A DNA stretch of 64,000 nt, taken from the NCBI GenBank assembly GCA_026874595.1, contig CM049309.1:22241033-22305032 (forward strand). The letters are read 5' to 3'. The notes under the pieces are model-generated. The model was not told the origin of the DNA, made no database searches, and was given only the letters and a program-made list of their open reading frames with translations. Below are positions 12,236 through 24,681 of this stretch, one piece after another (position 1 is the first letter of the stretch; each line of letters opens with the position of its first letter). This DNA comes from Sipunculus nudus (taxonomy: Eukaryota; Annelida; Sipuncula; Golfingiida; Sipunculidae). Position numbers and translations under genes: made by a program.

Positions 12236-13610
12236 GTAGGTTTTTTAGCTCAGCTTACTGAAAGTCACCTGAGCTATAGCGTTGACTCTTTGTCCATCGT
12301 CGATCTGGCGACCCCTCCGACCGAATGTCCGTTAGCAGTGCACACATCTTAACCGATGAACCTAGAAACTTCTGAGCATCCAAGGAGGTCCATAAGAATA
12401 TCTGCCTGACCAAATGGAATTAGATTACTGCGGCCTATATTATCTGACTTAAGGGGCCTGTTATTTCCCCCAGAATAATTAAACAAATGATAAAAAGTTC
12501 AAGAATCTGAATAGCTAATGCACTGATTGCCGTGATTCTTACCATGAATATTGACCATGGAGTGTACTATCAGTTCTTGAAGGCTGGTGGCGTCACCTGT
12601 ATATTAATGCATTATTTTCTCTATTTTTGAAACCTTCAAATAAAGATGTTAAAGGAGAACAAACCGTATACCTAGGAAATTCCTAGTCTATATCCAGGGA
12701 TATCCTAGTCAAAACTCCTTGGAAAACTGAAATTAGAACGTTCTGACTCAAAGCGCCAGGTTAGTCAGATAGGGCGCAAATTTTGTCATATGGCTTAGAA
12801 TCTTCTAATATGACATTTAGATAGGTCCTGGATAAATCTCTAAGAAAATAAGGTTACAGTGACCTATATTCTGCCTACTGAGAGCCAAAAACATGAATCT
12901 GAGCTCACTGAAAGTCAGATAGGCACAGATTGTATCCCATAGCCCACAAACCGTCAACGTTAGACCTAGAAACCTCTAACTGTACATCAAGGGAGGGCTC
13001 AGGCTAATCTCCGTGAAAACCTGAAATTAGGTCATGGTGATCAATATTCTGCTAACAAATCTCCAAAAATATGATTTTGAGCATCCAGACATGCAGGCAC
13101 CAATTGTATCGACTAGACCGAGAGTCTTCTAAAGTAACACCTAGGGAAGTCTTGGGCAAGTTTACTTTGAATTTGAAATTGGATCACTGTGACATACATT
13201 CTGCGAGTTATGGATAGTTAGCATGATTTTAGAACTGATAAAATCAGATGGGCATAAATAAATTCGACTGGACGAAAATTCAAGGAGGTCCTGGGCAATA
13301 TTAGGGTAAATCTCCTTCAGCACCTGAGATAGGGTCATCATGAATCATGTTCTATGAGCTATGAGAAAACCTAATTTTGAGCACCCAGTAAGCCAGACAG
13401 GATACAAATTGTAACTATTGGATCAGGATTCTTTTTTTCAATATAAAGGTATTTCATTGTTAGGTCTCCTTGGAAAATTGAACATCTGAAACAAGGTTAC
13501 TGTGACCTATATTCTGCAAGATGTGTAAAAGAACAAGATTTGAGCACCCTATAAGATAGATTTCCACAATTTGATACATTTGGACCTAGGCTGTTTGCGC
13601 ACTTCATGAA
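12236..13610 (+). mobile_element. HINE/pearl-like element
   Basis: The left end is a hairpin at 12247-12275 (agctcagcttact against agtcacctgagct). It is followed by about seven diverged units of ~165 bp sharing aggaggtcc, gtgacctatattctgc and gattttgagca phrases. Layout matches the molluscan Helitron-related repeats with ~160-bp cores. No transposase, Rep or helicase reading frame is present, so it is non-autonomous. Confidence 0.6.
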
Positions 13611-14000
13611 CTGGAAGTTCAAAATATTTATGTGAAGGTATGTGTAGTATGTCTCTTACGGCACCTATCAGCAAAAGATTTCAAAGATTATTAATGATAT
13701 ACTGCTCTTCAAATGTAAACTATACATTTGTGCCAGAAAAGTTTTTGCATCAATATGCAGGTCCCGATAGTTTTCAAAAGCAAATGTCCATGGCAACTAT
13801 ACAGCCAAATCGGGCGTATACAAGACAAAGAGATACGTCAAGAGAATCAACGTGTCAGATTTATATATATTTATTTCGATACATATCTGTTGAAATGCAC
13901 TTGAGAAACCTGAATAATGAAACTTATTTATTGGATAACAATAACAGGGCCTCTTAATAACTTTTTTGGCGGGTAATTTTTTAATTATCCATGTCATCAA
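13611..14000. other. Unassigned DNA
   Basis: Short overlapping ORFs on both strands here show no splice support or family resemblance. Nothing else is seen. Confidence 0.3.
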
Positions 14001-15704
14001 AATACTTCTTAAGAATAAGTGTGAAATATAAACAGCTTAGTTTCATATATTTATATAATTATATATATTTATATATTTGGTCATATTTTATTCATATTAA
14101 TTTATAAACATTACGTTTATATTAATTACAAACTTTATTAATATTGGCACGTTTATAATAGTTGTATGTTTAAAAAGTGTCGCTTGATGCTTGTGGTAAC
14201 GTTAACCCACCTCAGAAATCAAATGCCTATAATTTTGTTCTTCATCTTTGATAAACTTTCACTGAATGACATGAACCCTGCCCAAATTATCTGTGAATTG
14301 AAAAACTTTGAACTTTATTTATTTATTGTTTACGACAAGCACCGTTTGTAGTTCAAACTTAATGAGACTTTGTAATATTTTGGTAAACATGAATCATATA
14401 TGTATATTATCATATTTGTTTATTGTAAAAAATACGGTCTTTTAACAAATCTTTATTGATAAAGATTATTGTAATCATTCATCTCGATTGAATCATATTT
14501 CTTTCCTGTGGTTTTGAAGAAAGAATCCTTCCTTTGTGTAACAACAGTATTTCAAGAGGGAGAAGAGTAATATATATATATATACACCTGCTCGTTAGAT
14601 TTTCAGAGTAATTATATTTTCATATATCCAAGTATACATGAAATGTACATTTATCTTAGGATTAGGATTTATATGTATCAACATTACGAAATAATGTCCT
14701 GTTTGCAGTTGCATTTACATTTCTTTTAATTAATAACTTGTTAATACTTGCACATGTTTATGATAGATGTATGTATAAAACGTCCATGTAGTTTGATGCT
14801 TGTTGTAGCCTGAAGCCACCTCAGAAATCACATGCCTATAATTTTGTTCTTCATCTTTGATAAATTTTTACCAAATGACATGAACCGTGCCCCAGTTAGC
14901 TTTTGAGGATAATTAATTAAATTATCCATTGAACCAAAAGAACGCAGGAAGCATGTGTTTGAATTTCGAGGAGTTAGTATTTATATAATTAGATTCTTCT
15001 CATAGCTCATTTTATGAATAGAAAACTTTTACCATTATATATTTTTTTGTTTACGCAAGCACCCTCTATAGTTCAAGCTTAATGAGACGTTATAATATTT
15101 TTGGTAAACAAGTATATATATATATATATATATATTCTTTTATTTGTCATTAAAATATGGTCTGTTAGCAAAATGTTCTTGATAAAAATTATTGTAATCA
15201 TTCATCTCGATTGAATCATATTTCTTTCCTTGCGTTTTGAATTAAGAATATTACTTTTGGGTGACAGCAGTATTTCAAGAAGAATAAGAGAAATATGTAT
15301 ATAAAATTATACATGGATACATGTATATATACAATCACACGTTAGATTTTCAGAGTAATTAAATATTTTTATATCTAAGTGTATATGAAATGTGCATTTA
15401 TCTTAGGATGTGTCAACTTTTCGAAATGGTGTTCTGTTTGCAGTTGCATTAACATATATATTAATTAATAACTTATTAATACTTGCACATGTTTATGATA
15501 GATGTATGTATAGAGAGTTCATGTCGTTTGATGCTTGTGGTAACCTGAACCCACCACAGAAATCCCATGCCTTTGATTTTGATAAGAACCGTGCCCAGTT
15601 GACCTCTCTTTTTTTAGGGGGGGGGGGGTCAATTAAATAAATTACTCATGTAACCATGGAATCTTGTGTTTTAAATGTGAGCAGTTAATATTTCTATAAT
15701 AGTT

Positions 15705-16067
15705 CGCCGACCCATATGTGTATTTGCACACTTTATAAGAACCAGCGAAGTGATGTCACAGTGATTTGCTGTAGCTCAGTGGTTAGAGCAGACGACCGGC
15801 AATCGGAAAGTCATGGGTTTGATTCCCATCGGCAGTGATCCGACATTTCTGTGTATTCATGTTCCATTTCTAACTACAATGAACCAGCATGGCTGTTCTT
15901 ACATCTCTCTTTATAATATATGCCGCACACCATGAAAGGTCACAAATTCTCAGTGCTGCATGCAAATTTGCTAGGTCGACACGAATTGGGAAGCACTTTA
16001 ACGTCACTGCTGTGACGTCCCGTTTCTGCTTCCTATAAATGTGTGCAAATACACAAAGGGGTCGGGG
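15705..16067. mobile_element. Inverted-repeat element carrying a SINE
   Basis: The left arm (about 15706-15765: cgaccc, tgtgtatttgcacact, atgtcacagtga) is matched in reverse complement by the right arm (about 16003-16066: gtgacgtc, gtgtgcaaatacaca, ggggtcg). Arms are ~60 bp and imperfect. The interior begins with a tRNA-like SINE head. It splits the third unit of the surrounding array, so it came later. Confidence 0.6.
15765..15900 (+). mobile_element. tRNA-derived SINE, copy 1
   Basis: The head at 15765-15836 has box A-like tagctcagtggttagagc with a perfect GCTC/GAGC D-stem and box B-like ggtttgattcc with an ATGGG/CCCAT T-stem. The anticodon stem is broken, so this is not a working tRNA. 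The tail (catttctg.gtattcatgt.ccatttct) is shared with the next copy. Confidence 0.75.
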
Positions 16068-16169
16068 ATGAATGTACTCAATTGTTAGAGCAGACGACGA
16101 GCTGTGGGAGGTCATGGGTTCGATTCTAAGTGGACCCACTTTTCTGAGTATTCATGTCCATTTCTTATA
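16060..16169 (+). mobile_element. tRNA-derived SINE, copy 2
   Basis: The same head (ttagagcagacgac, ggtcatgggttcgattct) and tail (ttctgagtattcatgtcc) as the copy about 300 bp upstream, in the same orientation. Truncated or degraded on the left. Confidence 0.7.
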
Positions 16170-16329
16170 CAGTGGAACCCCGCCTTTCGACCACTCCTGA
16201 ATTACGACCGACCCCAAAGTTATGATTAGTTTATTTGGTCTCGAATATATAACCCAAGTAACTTTGTGTGGTTCCATCGTACATGCAATGAGCCAGCCTC
16301 AAGGCGGTCATAATTATGGGGTTCCATTG
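16170..16329. mobile_element. 160-bp TA-flanked MITE, pogo/Tigger-like ends
   Basis: Termini CAGTGGAACCCC and GGGGTTCCATTG are inverted repeats, flanked on both sides by the dinucleotide TA (16168-16169 and 16330-16331). TA target duplication plus CAGTGGAACC-type ends is the pattern of pogo/Tigger and related Tc1-mariner MITEs. No coding capacity. Confidence 0.75.
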
Positions 16330-16869
16330 TACATGATACTCGATTATCAGAGTAATTACCTTTTCATATATCCATGTATATGTATCAAATGTACATATAT
16401 CTTATGATAAACATTTTATATGTATAAAAATTTCGAAAAAGTATCGTGTTTGCAATAGCATTTACATTTCTATTAATCAATAACATTGTGAATACTTGCA
16501 CGTGTTTATGATAGATGTTTGTGTCAAACGTCCATGTCGTTGGATGCTTGTTGTAACGTTAACCCACCTCAGAAATCACATACCTATGATTTTGTTCTTC
16601 ATCTTTCATAAACTTTTTCTAAATGACATGAACCGTGCCCCAATTATCTTTTGCGGGTAATTATATAAATTATCCATTGGACAAAAAGTACACGGGAAGC
16701 ATGTGTTTGAATTATGAGCATTTTTGTTTATATTTCTTTGACAAAATTCTTCTCTAAGTACAGTTTATGAATAGACAACTTTGAACTTTATTCATTTTAT
16801 TGTTTAAGATAATACGCTCTATCAGCACCGTCTGTAGTTCAAGCTGAAAAAGACTTTTTATGCACACAT

Positions 16870-17740
16870 ATACACCATGCAACATGACCCTAGGTCATTT
16901 ATTGAAAATAGTTTGGGAGTATTATGTCATTGTGTCTAGTCCTTGTATGACTAAATGTTCTATGCAAATGTCTGGGAAAATATCTAGATATGGTCGTGTA
17001 AATTACATCAATTCCGAACACTGATGGCATGTCATGCATGGATTAGAATGATTTAAGTGTAAAATAATAAATGGCATGGACGAAATATACTTGTTTGTAA
17101 TTTTAGGACAATGTGTATACATGTATATGTTTTGGATTTAAATGTTGTGTGCGAGGACACGTAGCTCTTGGTAGCTCCTGGACAAATTATCTTAATTGAC
17201 TTAACCCCCACCGTCCTTATGGTCCTCCCCTTTGACCTATTTATGCTAATGAGCCTCAGAAGGTCCTACACAAAAGGCTTTACATTTATATGGTTGCGAA
17301 AGTTATTCATAAACAACAATGACGTCACAGTGACGGCACAAAGGTCAGTTGTGTATGAATGGCGTCATTAACTGGAATTATTACATCTCTGTTCCCCAGT
17401 GATGAACATACAGATAATTATCATTGTGAGTGTTTTGCCATATTTTGGATTATTTGTTTCCTACGAATTCAGTGCAAGGTTAAACATTATTAATCACTCA
17501 CGGAATAGGAACCTTTGGCCTATAACCTTGTAAACTGTCTCCTGTGTATAATAAAGATATACCGGAAAAACACATGGACACGGTTTCTGGTTCAGACTAT
17601 ACATTTTTATCTGATTTGAAGAGTCTCTCACACTTTGCATTTTTTCTCTTTCCAGGTCATTGCCTGTTATATTATACTAACGGTAACTTAATTGATTGGT
17701 TGCTCTCAAACTTCTTCACTCATGATTATTCATTGAATGG
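16870..17740. other. Unassigned AT-rich DNA
   Basis: No gene or element boundary is recognisable. Short ORFs at 17168-17371 and from 17544 lack splice support or family similarity. Confidence 0.3.
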
Positions 17741-18180
17741 ACATGCTATTAAGGGGGGGGGGGGGGAGTTAGAGAGGTTTGCTCAGAGATGGTTTTTAAG
17801 GCTAGAGAGCTGGGCGCGCAGGATTCTCGAAGGAATCGAGAAATTTGCCGTGAGCCACGAGTATCCACGAGATAGATCGGCATTCCACCTAAGTACTGGT
17901 GCGTCAAACGTAGGTTCATTACGTTATCTATCGTTATACGTTATCTTCACGCTGTGAACATGTTTAGAGAAGCCATAGACTGTGGTAAGGCGATGAGAAA
18001 TACAGGGGAGGAGTTACAGAAGTTTGCTCAGAGCCAGGTTAGAGAGCAAGCCGCGCAGGAACAAGATGTGCGTGCTCGGGCTCGGGCTCACGAGATAGTT
18101 ACAGAATAGAGAGCAGGAAGCTCGCGAACACGAGTAAGAATGAGGTAAGAGGTCACGTGATAGCGAGAGGTCATGTTCCC
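17740..18180 (+). mobile_element. Ty3/Gypsy fossil, gag-like fragment
   Basis: Contains a stretch resembling the start of gag from Gypsy elements common in molluscs (REAID.GKAM..TGEELQKF). The same stretch recurs at about 19050, so this is a second, partial copy beside the main fossil. Broken, with several breaks. A 14-G run (17753-17766) abuts it. Confidence 0.55.
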
Positions 18181-18434
18181 TGTAATATTTGGAACTGTGT
18201 CTGTGTTAGGAAGATAAGTGTTATGAGGATTAATGGACTCTATGAAGTATCGTGATTACTGCTTTATTTGTGTTGACGCCCCGAGAGATCTGCTAGTAAC
18301 CACTTCATTTGTTATTATATTTTTGTTTTGTTATCCTGCGACTGTCTAAGAGTTATTCTTTGGGAAGTAAAATGTCTTGTCTGCCTGTTTTTTTGACTTA
18401 CTGAAAGTAACCTGGAAGTTCACATCCCGAGTGG

Positions 18435-18625
18435 TGTGACACGGTATCCAATTAGGGCGAGTAAGGTGCTGTCAGCCGGTGTCAAATGAAGTCCGGTCAG
18501 CTGCTGCCTACTGGGGTCCAGTGAGGTCCAGTGAGGTGCTGCCAGCCGATATCCAGTGAGGTCAAGTGAGGTGCTGCCAGCGGGTGTCCAGTGAGGTGCT
18601 GCTGCCGGATGTCCGGTGAGGTTAA
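18435..18625. repeat. Minisatellite in 5' LTR remnant
   Basis: Units of gtccagtgaggtgctgccag type, the same family as the longer array at 20470-21045. Fewer and more irregular copies. Confidence 0.8.
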
Positions 18626-20464
18626 TTATTATGATGATACTTACTTGTAACAAGAGAGCTGTAAAGGGCCTCAGTTTCTCTTTAAGTAGCGTTAGTAGAC
18701 GGTACTCTGCAGTGTCGGGTGACCTCTCAACTGCATTTTCAGTGTCAGTTGATTCTGACCACTGAGGTTTTACCCCTCCCCCCGGCCCATGTTTTATCGC
18801 CCAGATTTAGCAACCGTTCTCGCCGCGTATCACCGTGTAGTACCACGTACTTATGGATTTCCTAGGTCTTGAGGGTCTGTATACCCTGTTGGAATTCGTG
18901 TCCGTCAGTTAGTCCGTGTGGTGTCACGGTAGGTTTAAGGGTGGCATAGAGTACAGGCGTTTTAACACTCAGGTCGAGCCGGGTGTTGTATTATAACGTA
19001 GGTTCGAGCGTCAAACGTGGGTTGCCTACGTAAACTCTTATCGCTATGGACCATGTTGAGAGAGGCAATAGACTGTGGTAAGGCAATGGGTAATACAGGG
19101 GAGAGTTACAGAAGTTTGCTCAGAGCCAGGTCCTAAGGCTACAGAGCTGGCCGCGTCAGGAACAAGATGAGCGTGCTAAGGCTCGCGCATACGAGTTAGT
19201 TACAGAATAGAGAGCGGGAAGCTCGCAAACACGAGTTAGGTTTAGCAAATGTAGTTATAATGACAATTATATGTAAAATGCCCCGTATACATCGGGGAAA
19301 CGGAAGCCGCCGTGATAGAGATTCCCTTGTATGATTTGATCATCGGGAATGTCAAGGGCGTTAGTGCAAACTGGAAAGGGCAGGATCCGATACTAAATCC
19401 GTTGCGCACTTGATTGATCCGACTCCCGAAGTTGCTTCGGCAATAGAAACCAGGACATTGAAACGTAAGCGAGCGCAGGGGATGCATTAACTATCCGTGC
19501 CGAATCAAGTCATGGAGATTTGTCCGTCGGACACATTTTCGCTGCGGTGAGTAAATCAACACGTGAAGAGGAAAATTCCTGTCTTGAGTCGTCGGAGGAT
19601 GAAGATCACTCGGGTCAAAGCCAACGATGGCGAGGCCATAGCCCTCATACCCAGTTCTGTACAACGCGAGAATATCCGATCGCCTACCGTATAATAGGAA
19701 ACTATTGTCGAGAGAGCAAAACTACCCGACAGTCGTGCTTAAATGTTTGTCAGTCGTTTGTGCGATCCAAAAATATGACAGGAAATTCACGGTCCAGAAG
19801 GATAAGAAACCCATAAGTTGCATTACAACGTCCAAATGCAACAACAAACGAATGTTGCAATGGGCGCTGATACTGCAAGAGTACTAGTTTGAAATTTCCA
19901 TTACGTCTCCTGACTTTTATTAGTAGGAGTTGTAAACGAGTAAGGCCATTAAATTTAGAGCAGTGTACGACTCAAAGTTTTATAAGACATAAGGCGAGCC
20001 ATTGTAGAAAACAGATTACCTTGTAATACGTTTATTAAAAGGGGGTGGGGGGTGGGGGGGGGTATTGTCTCAAATGGAAAGTGTCATTGTGTTTTATTTT
20101 TATTTCACGGGTACACTCTAACCGGGTTGGCTGTTCATTTGTAATTGTTGCGCTAGAATTGACCGCCGATTAGAGCTTTGTTCAGTATAGGGTATTCAGG
20201 GTATTCAGTGCGCTTTGTTCAAGGAAAAATTGGTGGCTTAATGACTTTTGTTCCAAGTACAGCCTATTTGGTATTCAGCGTGCTCATGAATATAAATGGG
20301 CCATAGTAGGAAAAACAGGCGATTTTTTTGTGTTTGTCTTATGAATATAAAAAAGCCTCCAGGGTAGAAGGGTATTTAAGGACGTGGATAGGGTAATTGA
20401 GGGATACACAGAGTGGAGCCTGCAGAGACCAGAAGTGCCGGAGTCCAGCCAGTTGCCGCTACCA

Positions 20465-21045
20465 AGCGAGGCATGTCCAGTGAGGTGCTGTTCAGTAAGG
20501 TGCTGTCCAGCTAGGTGCTGCAATCCTGTGTCCAGTGAAGTGCTGTCAGCCCGAGTCCAGCGAGGTGCTGCAAACCTGTGTCCAGTGAAGAGCTGTCAGC
20601 CCGAGTCCAGCAAGGTGCTGCAATCCTGTGTCCAGTGAAGTGCTGTCAGCCCGAGTCCAGCGAGGTGCAGTCCAGCGAGGTGCCGTGAGGTCTAGTGAGG
20701 TGCTGTCAGCCAGTGTCCAGTGAGGTTTAGTGAGGTGCTGCCAGCCGGTGTCCAGTGACGTGCTGCCAGCCGGTGTCCAGTGAGGTGCTGCCAGCCGGTG
20801 TCCAGTGAGGTGCTGCCAGCCGGTTTCCAGTGAGGTCCAGTTAGGTGCTGCCAGCCGGTGTCCAGTGAGGTCCAGTGAGGTGCTGCCAGCCGGTGTCCAG
20901 TGAGGTCCAGTGAGGTGCTGCCAGCCGGTGTCCAGTGAGGTCCAGTGAGGTGCTGCCAGCCGGTGTCCAGCGAGGTCCAGTGAGGTGCTGCCAGCGGGTT
21001 TCCAGTAAGGTGCTGCCAGCGGGTATCCTGTGAGGTGCTGCCAGC
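20465..21045. repeat. 35-bp minisatellite in 3' LTR
   Basis: The main unit is 35 bp (gtgctgccagccggtgtcca then gtgaggtccagtgag), mixed with ~25-bp units lacking one gaggtcca step. It is open on the minus strand for 192 codons only because of its periodicity; not a gene. Confidence 0.92.
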
Positions 21046-21059
21046 GCGCTTGATGATTA

Positions 21060-22760
21060 AGATCGTTGCCTTTATTAGTAAGTTGGGTCATCACCTGGGG
21101 CAAATATGATTCAGGGGTCATCAATAATCAAAATACTCAGGCGAGTTATGATTACTGCATGCACAACACAACGTATTTCAGCAGTATAAACACATCCATT
21201 TTTAAAGTATTAAAGAGTTAAGGGTATATATTTATTTCCAAAGATTGTTAAAACTTAAGGTCAGATGTAAAATCGCCCAGATGCCCTCAATAGTACTGAA
21301 CATCTTTCAGGGTGATAATAATTTCTCTGTCTTTCGAGAAGAATTCGAATAAAAATTAAAATTAAGTTACAATTGTAAAATACTTGTTGCAAAAAAAACA
21401 CTTTAGTTAGATAAAACTTTAGTTTCGAGGATTCGGGCAAAACATGTATAAATGCAAAATCTGTAGTTTTTTAAATTACAATTGTAAAATACTAGTTGCA
21501 AATAAAAACACTTTAGTTAGATACTTTAGATACAACAATGTATAATATTAAACAATATACATAAAGATATGACTGATAATATTGTTGATATTTTAGAGGT
21601 CCCTTTGTCCAGAAAATGGGGTAGCTATGGACATGCACAATTTCAGGCCATACGGCAAAAAAAATTAACAGGCATCCATGTATTCTACGAAAATGGGAAG
21701 GTAGGTAACGCCACCTGTCTGGTCTTGAAGAATACCCCCATGATGGATGGACATGACAAATTTCTCACCGTTACATTGAACCACTCTCGAGATGTGATTA
21801 ATTTTCGCCCAAAGAAAATGCATGGATTGACGGCATGTAATACGATAAAAGATGGCGGACGCCACCATTGAGTACGAGATGTAGTCTTGAGTATGAGATG
21901 GAGAGCTCCATGATCGATGAACATGCACAATTTCAGCTCAATACATTGAACCACTTCCGAGATTTGGCCTTTTATCACTCATCCACTCAGATTCATACTG
22001 CACGAAAAGGATTGTATGTTGCCGCCCCTGCCCACCGATATGGAAGAGAATCAATTAGATGAAATCACCTTTTTGATAAATTATTCAAATGTTAATTTGA
22101 ATCTTCCATAGAAAGGGTAAAATCTAGTGTCCAGGGGTGTGAAACTCTGTTGAATGGTGTGGTTTATCGGATGCAACACCGCTGATGATTAAAACTTTTT
22201 TTGTAGATGTAATGTGACAGTCACATTGTTATCAATTCTGACAACTTACTGTTGATAAGCCAGGGATAGTTTACAAGGCTAAATGCTATTTATTGCTGTA
22301 CTAGACTGAAACAAGATTTTCAACCTGGTACTGGTTATTTGCTGCCCCCTAAAATACGGAAAGTCATACAAACGCCAGGCTGTGCTATACAATCTCTAGG
22401 TGGCATATTTAATAGAATTTGGTACAGGTTACAACATACGAGATAACAGAAAAAAACAGATATAACTTCTAATTAACTGACCTACTTTCTTAGATTCATG
22501 GATCAATCTGGTGTCTTAGATCCATGACACGGGCTGCACTAGCAGCTACAAGCGTCTATAAGCCATGTATCATTCGTCCAGATAATATATAAAATATTAT
22601 GAAGAAAAGTTATATAATATCTCTAATTAAACAAAGTAAGATAATCAAACATGTCAATTAAAACTGTATCATTTAATTATGTCTACATATGTTAACTGAC
22701 CATATCCTGTAATCATAACACTTGGAAGAAGTGTGTGGTTACAGAAAAATTAGTAAAGGG
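21060..22760. other. Unassigned DNA with a short dispersed repeat
   Basis: At about 21598-22060 two diverged copies of a phrase (gacatgcacaatttcag / catgcacaatttcag, acattgaaccact, cgagat) lie about 300 bp apart, with gccacc motifs like the 1.1-1.7 kb and 34.7-35.3 kb repeats. The rest holds nothing I recognise. Confidence 0.4.
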
Positions 22761-22761
22761 C

Positions 22762-22762
<1 letters not shown>

Positions 22763-22838
<76 letters not shown>

Positions 22839-22871
22839 GAGAAAGAAGAAGAGAGAAAGAAGAAAGAGAGT
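22763..22871. repeat. GA microsatellite
   Basis: An almost pure (AG)n tract with one GACA interruption, grading into a purine-rich GAAAGAAG stretch. Confidence 0.97.
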
Positions 22872-22972
22872 GAATTTAATGAAGAAAGAGAAGTAAAAGA
22901 GAAATATGTGCAATGTGTGTTACGTTAGCTAGTGTCATATATGATGTTTGTAAATGTGTTTAAATTTATTCG

Positions 22973-22976
<4 letters not shown>

Positions 22977-23049
<73 letters not shown>
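22977..23049. repeat. TA microsatellite
   Basis: Pure (AT)n with a single G interruption in the middle. Confidence 0.97.
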
Positions 23050-23051
<2 letters not shown>

Positions 23052-24106
23052 ACAGTAGTTGTCCCATCGGGTTTGGTTAAGGACAATTACTAGGGTAGTG
23101 GGCCGCACATACAGACTCTCAGTCTCTGTCACAAACACCATCCGAAGCACAACACAGAATGTGCTTTACAGGTTTAATGTGCTGGAAAGAGAAAAACACA
23201 TGACATTGAACTCTCCAAGTCATATATACAATTAAAACGGCGACAAATGTACAATAGGAAATATACACAGAATATACTCAGTTTTCAGGATTTACAGTAA
23301 ACATTTGCTCAAACTATGTACGGCACTTACAATTCGTTTACACATTGAGAACCTTATTACTGGATGACCACCTTTGGTCTTTGATAAATCAAACTTACTG
23401 ACAACATTTAGCAAAATAAGCTTGTAATAATAACTATGATAATATTAGCATTATTATGAAAATATAACGACCGACATACTCTCATGAATAGTATACGATA
23501 TGACGACCACATTTGGCCATAGAATAGTTTTATAGTCACCTTTAGTTTACCTTTAGGACCACATTTAGCAATATAGTATGTGTATAATAACATTACCGTT
23601 ATTATGACCATATATTGACTGACCTACTCTACTGATAATGACATTAACACACTAATTCAGGAAATACACTTAAAATAACGTACCTGGAAAGAGAAAACAC
23701 ATGACATTGAACTCTCCAGTGCAATATTTGCCTACCAAGTGACGTTAATCGGAAAACTTGGCGGCAAATCCAGGTACACTATTTATATACAAAAGAACAA
23801 TATTACTAATAAATGAGTAAGTTCATCCAATGTTTCACAAAAACGTATAAGCACTGGTTGTATTACCTATTTTAAATATAACGCTTACTACTACATCATA
23901 CATATAATTATACCTTGATATTGCAGACAAATCATAAATTGTTGGAAATTAATCATCGGGTCAAAGGTGACAACCCAGGTGCTTTGCTCCAAGGTGGATT
24001 ACAGCTTTGGCGCGCTGCTGACAATTAATACCACAGTGTGTACACTCTTGCACGTACACAGACCACAACAAATAAATAACAACCGAAACTGACGGCAGTA
24101 TACCCG

Positions 24107-24110
<4 letters not shown>
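23050..24110. repeat. Diverged direct repeats, ~500-bp spacing
   Basis: ctggaaagagaaaa.cacatgacattgaactctcc occurs at 23182 and 23684. Between them a shorter pair (acatttagcaa.ata, attattatga) repeats about 150 bp apart. No ORF is meaningful. Element class unknown. Confidence 0.55.
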
Positions 24111-24178
<68 letters not shown>

Positions 24179-24179
24179 C

Positions 24180-24240
<61 letters not shown>
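24111..24240. repeat. Compound TA/GA microsatellite
   Basis: (TA)n at 24111-24213 with a few C or phase interruptions, followed directly by (GA)n at 24214-24240. Confidence 0.97.
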
Positions 24241-24245
<5 letters not shown>

Positions 24246-24634
24246 TAGTGTCGGGGATTATACTGTTTTTTGGTAAAAATGGCCTCGTGCTTGAAAGTGA
24301 AAATGTTTGATAAGTTGAGATTTTTGTGATTGACGTCACTAGCAGCTATTTGTAGCAAATGTTTTGTTTATATGTGGCAATGATTAATGGGCACGAGACA
24401 TGAGACTGTCAGAGAGAGAGGATGTGACAATGGGAGAGAGCACTCCAATCCATAAGCAGGTCCGTAATTCCTGCTAAGCAGTGTTCAAATACATTCACAT
24501 GCATTAATAACTGGAATAGGACCCCAGGAGACTTATGTTCAAAGCCAACGCAAAACTAAACATTTCTTTGGGGGGGGGGGGGGGCACATTGGGCGAGGAC
24601 ATGCGCGTACCTACGTCATATTGTGCTGCATTCA

Positions 24635-24681
<47 letters not shown>

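Larger units (their letters stand above)
14000..16870 (+). repeat. Diverged tandem array, four ~0.7-kb units
   Basis: The same ordered phrases recur: tgatgcttgt (14186, 14796, 15529, 16540), tcagaaatca, gacatgaacc.tgccc, tagttcaa (about 14350, 15070, 16838) and tcagagtaatta (about 14601, 15348, 16347). The units are clearly diverged. The third is split by an inserted block at about 15705-16330. AT microsatellites lie at 14571-14583 and 15113-15135 and a 12-G run at 15617-15628. No ORF is shared by the units. Confidence 0.8.
18400..21060 (+). mobile_element. Broken Ty3/Gypsy LTR retrotransposon
   Basis: Parts in order: a 5' LTR remnant with a minisatellite (about 18430-18650), a leader, a gag-like start near 19050, a protease-like end (LYDLIIGN block near 19340), an RNase H-like block near 19780-19890 (SKCNN...QWALILQEY), then a 3' LTR (from about 20060) with a TATA-like tatttaa near 20372 and a longer minisatellite. 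The element is far shorter than an intact one and has many breaks; it is a fossil. Family assignment rests on the protease and RNase H blocks. Confidence 0.72.

Noticed and set aside
15765-15836. Functional tRNA gene
   Set aside because: Box A, box B, D-stem and T-stem are good, but the anticodon stem does not pair and U33 is missing; a second similar copy with the same tail follows, so it is a SINE.
17544-17957. 137-residue + strand ORF
   Set aside because: Runs across a poly-G tract into the Gypsy fossil in a frame unrelated to it.
20546-21124. 192-residue repetitive minus-strand protein
   Set aside because: Open only because the 35-bp minisatellite cycles through frames without a stop; no gene structure.
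22713-22928. ORFs rich in Ser/Leu or Arg/Glu
   Set aside because: Direct translation of the GA microsatellite on the two strands.
24025-24358. ORFs rich in Ile/Tyr and Ser/Leu
   Set aside because: Translation of the compound TA/GA microsatellite.
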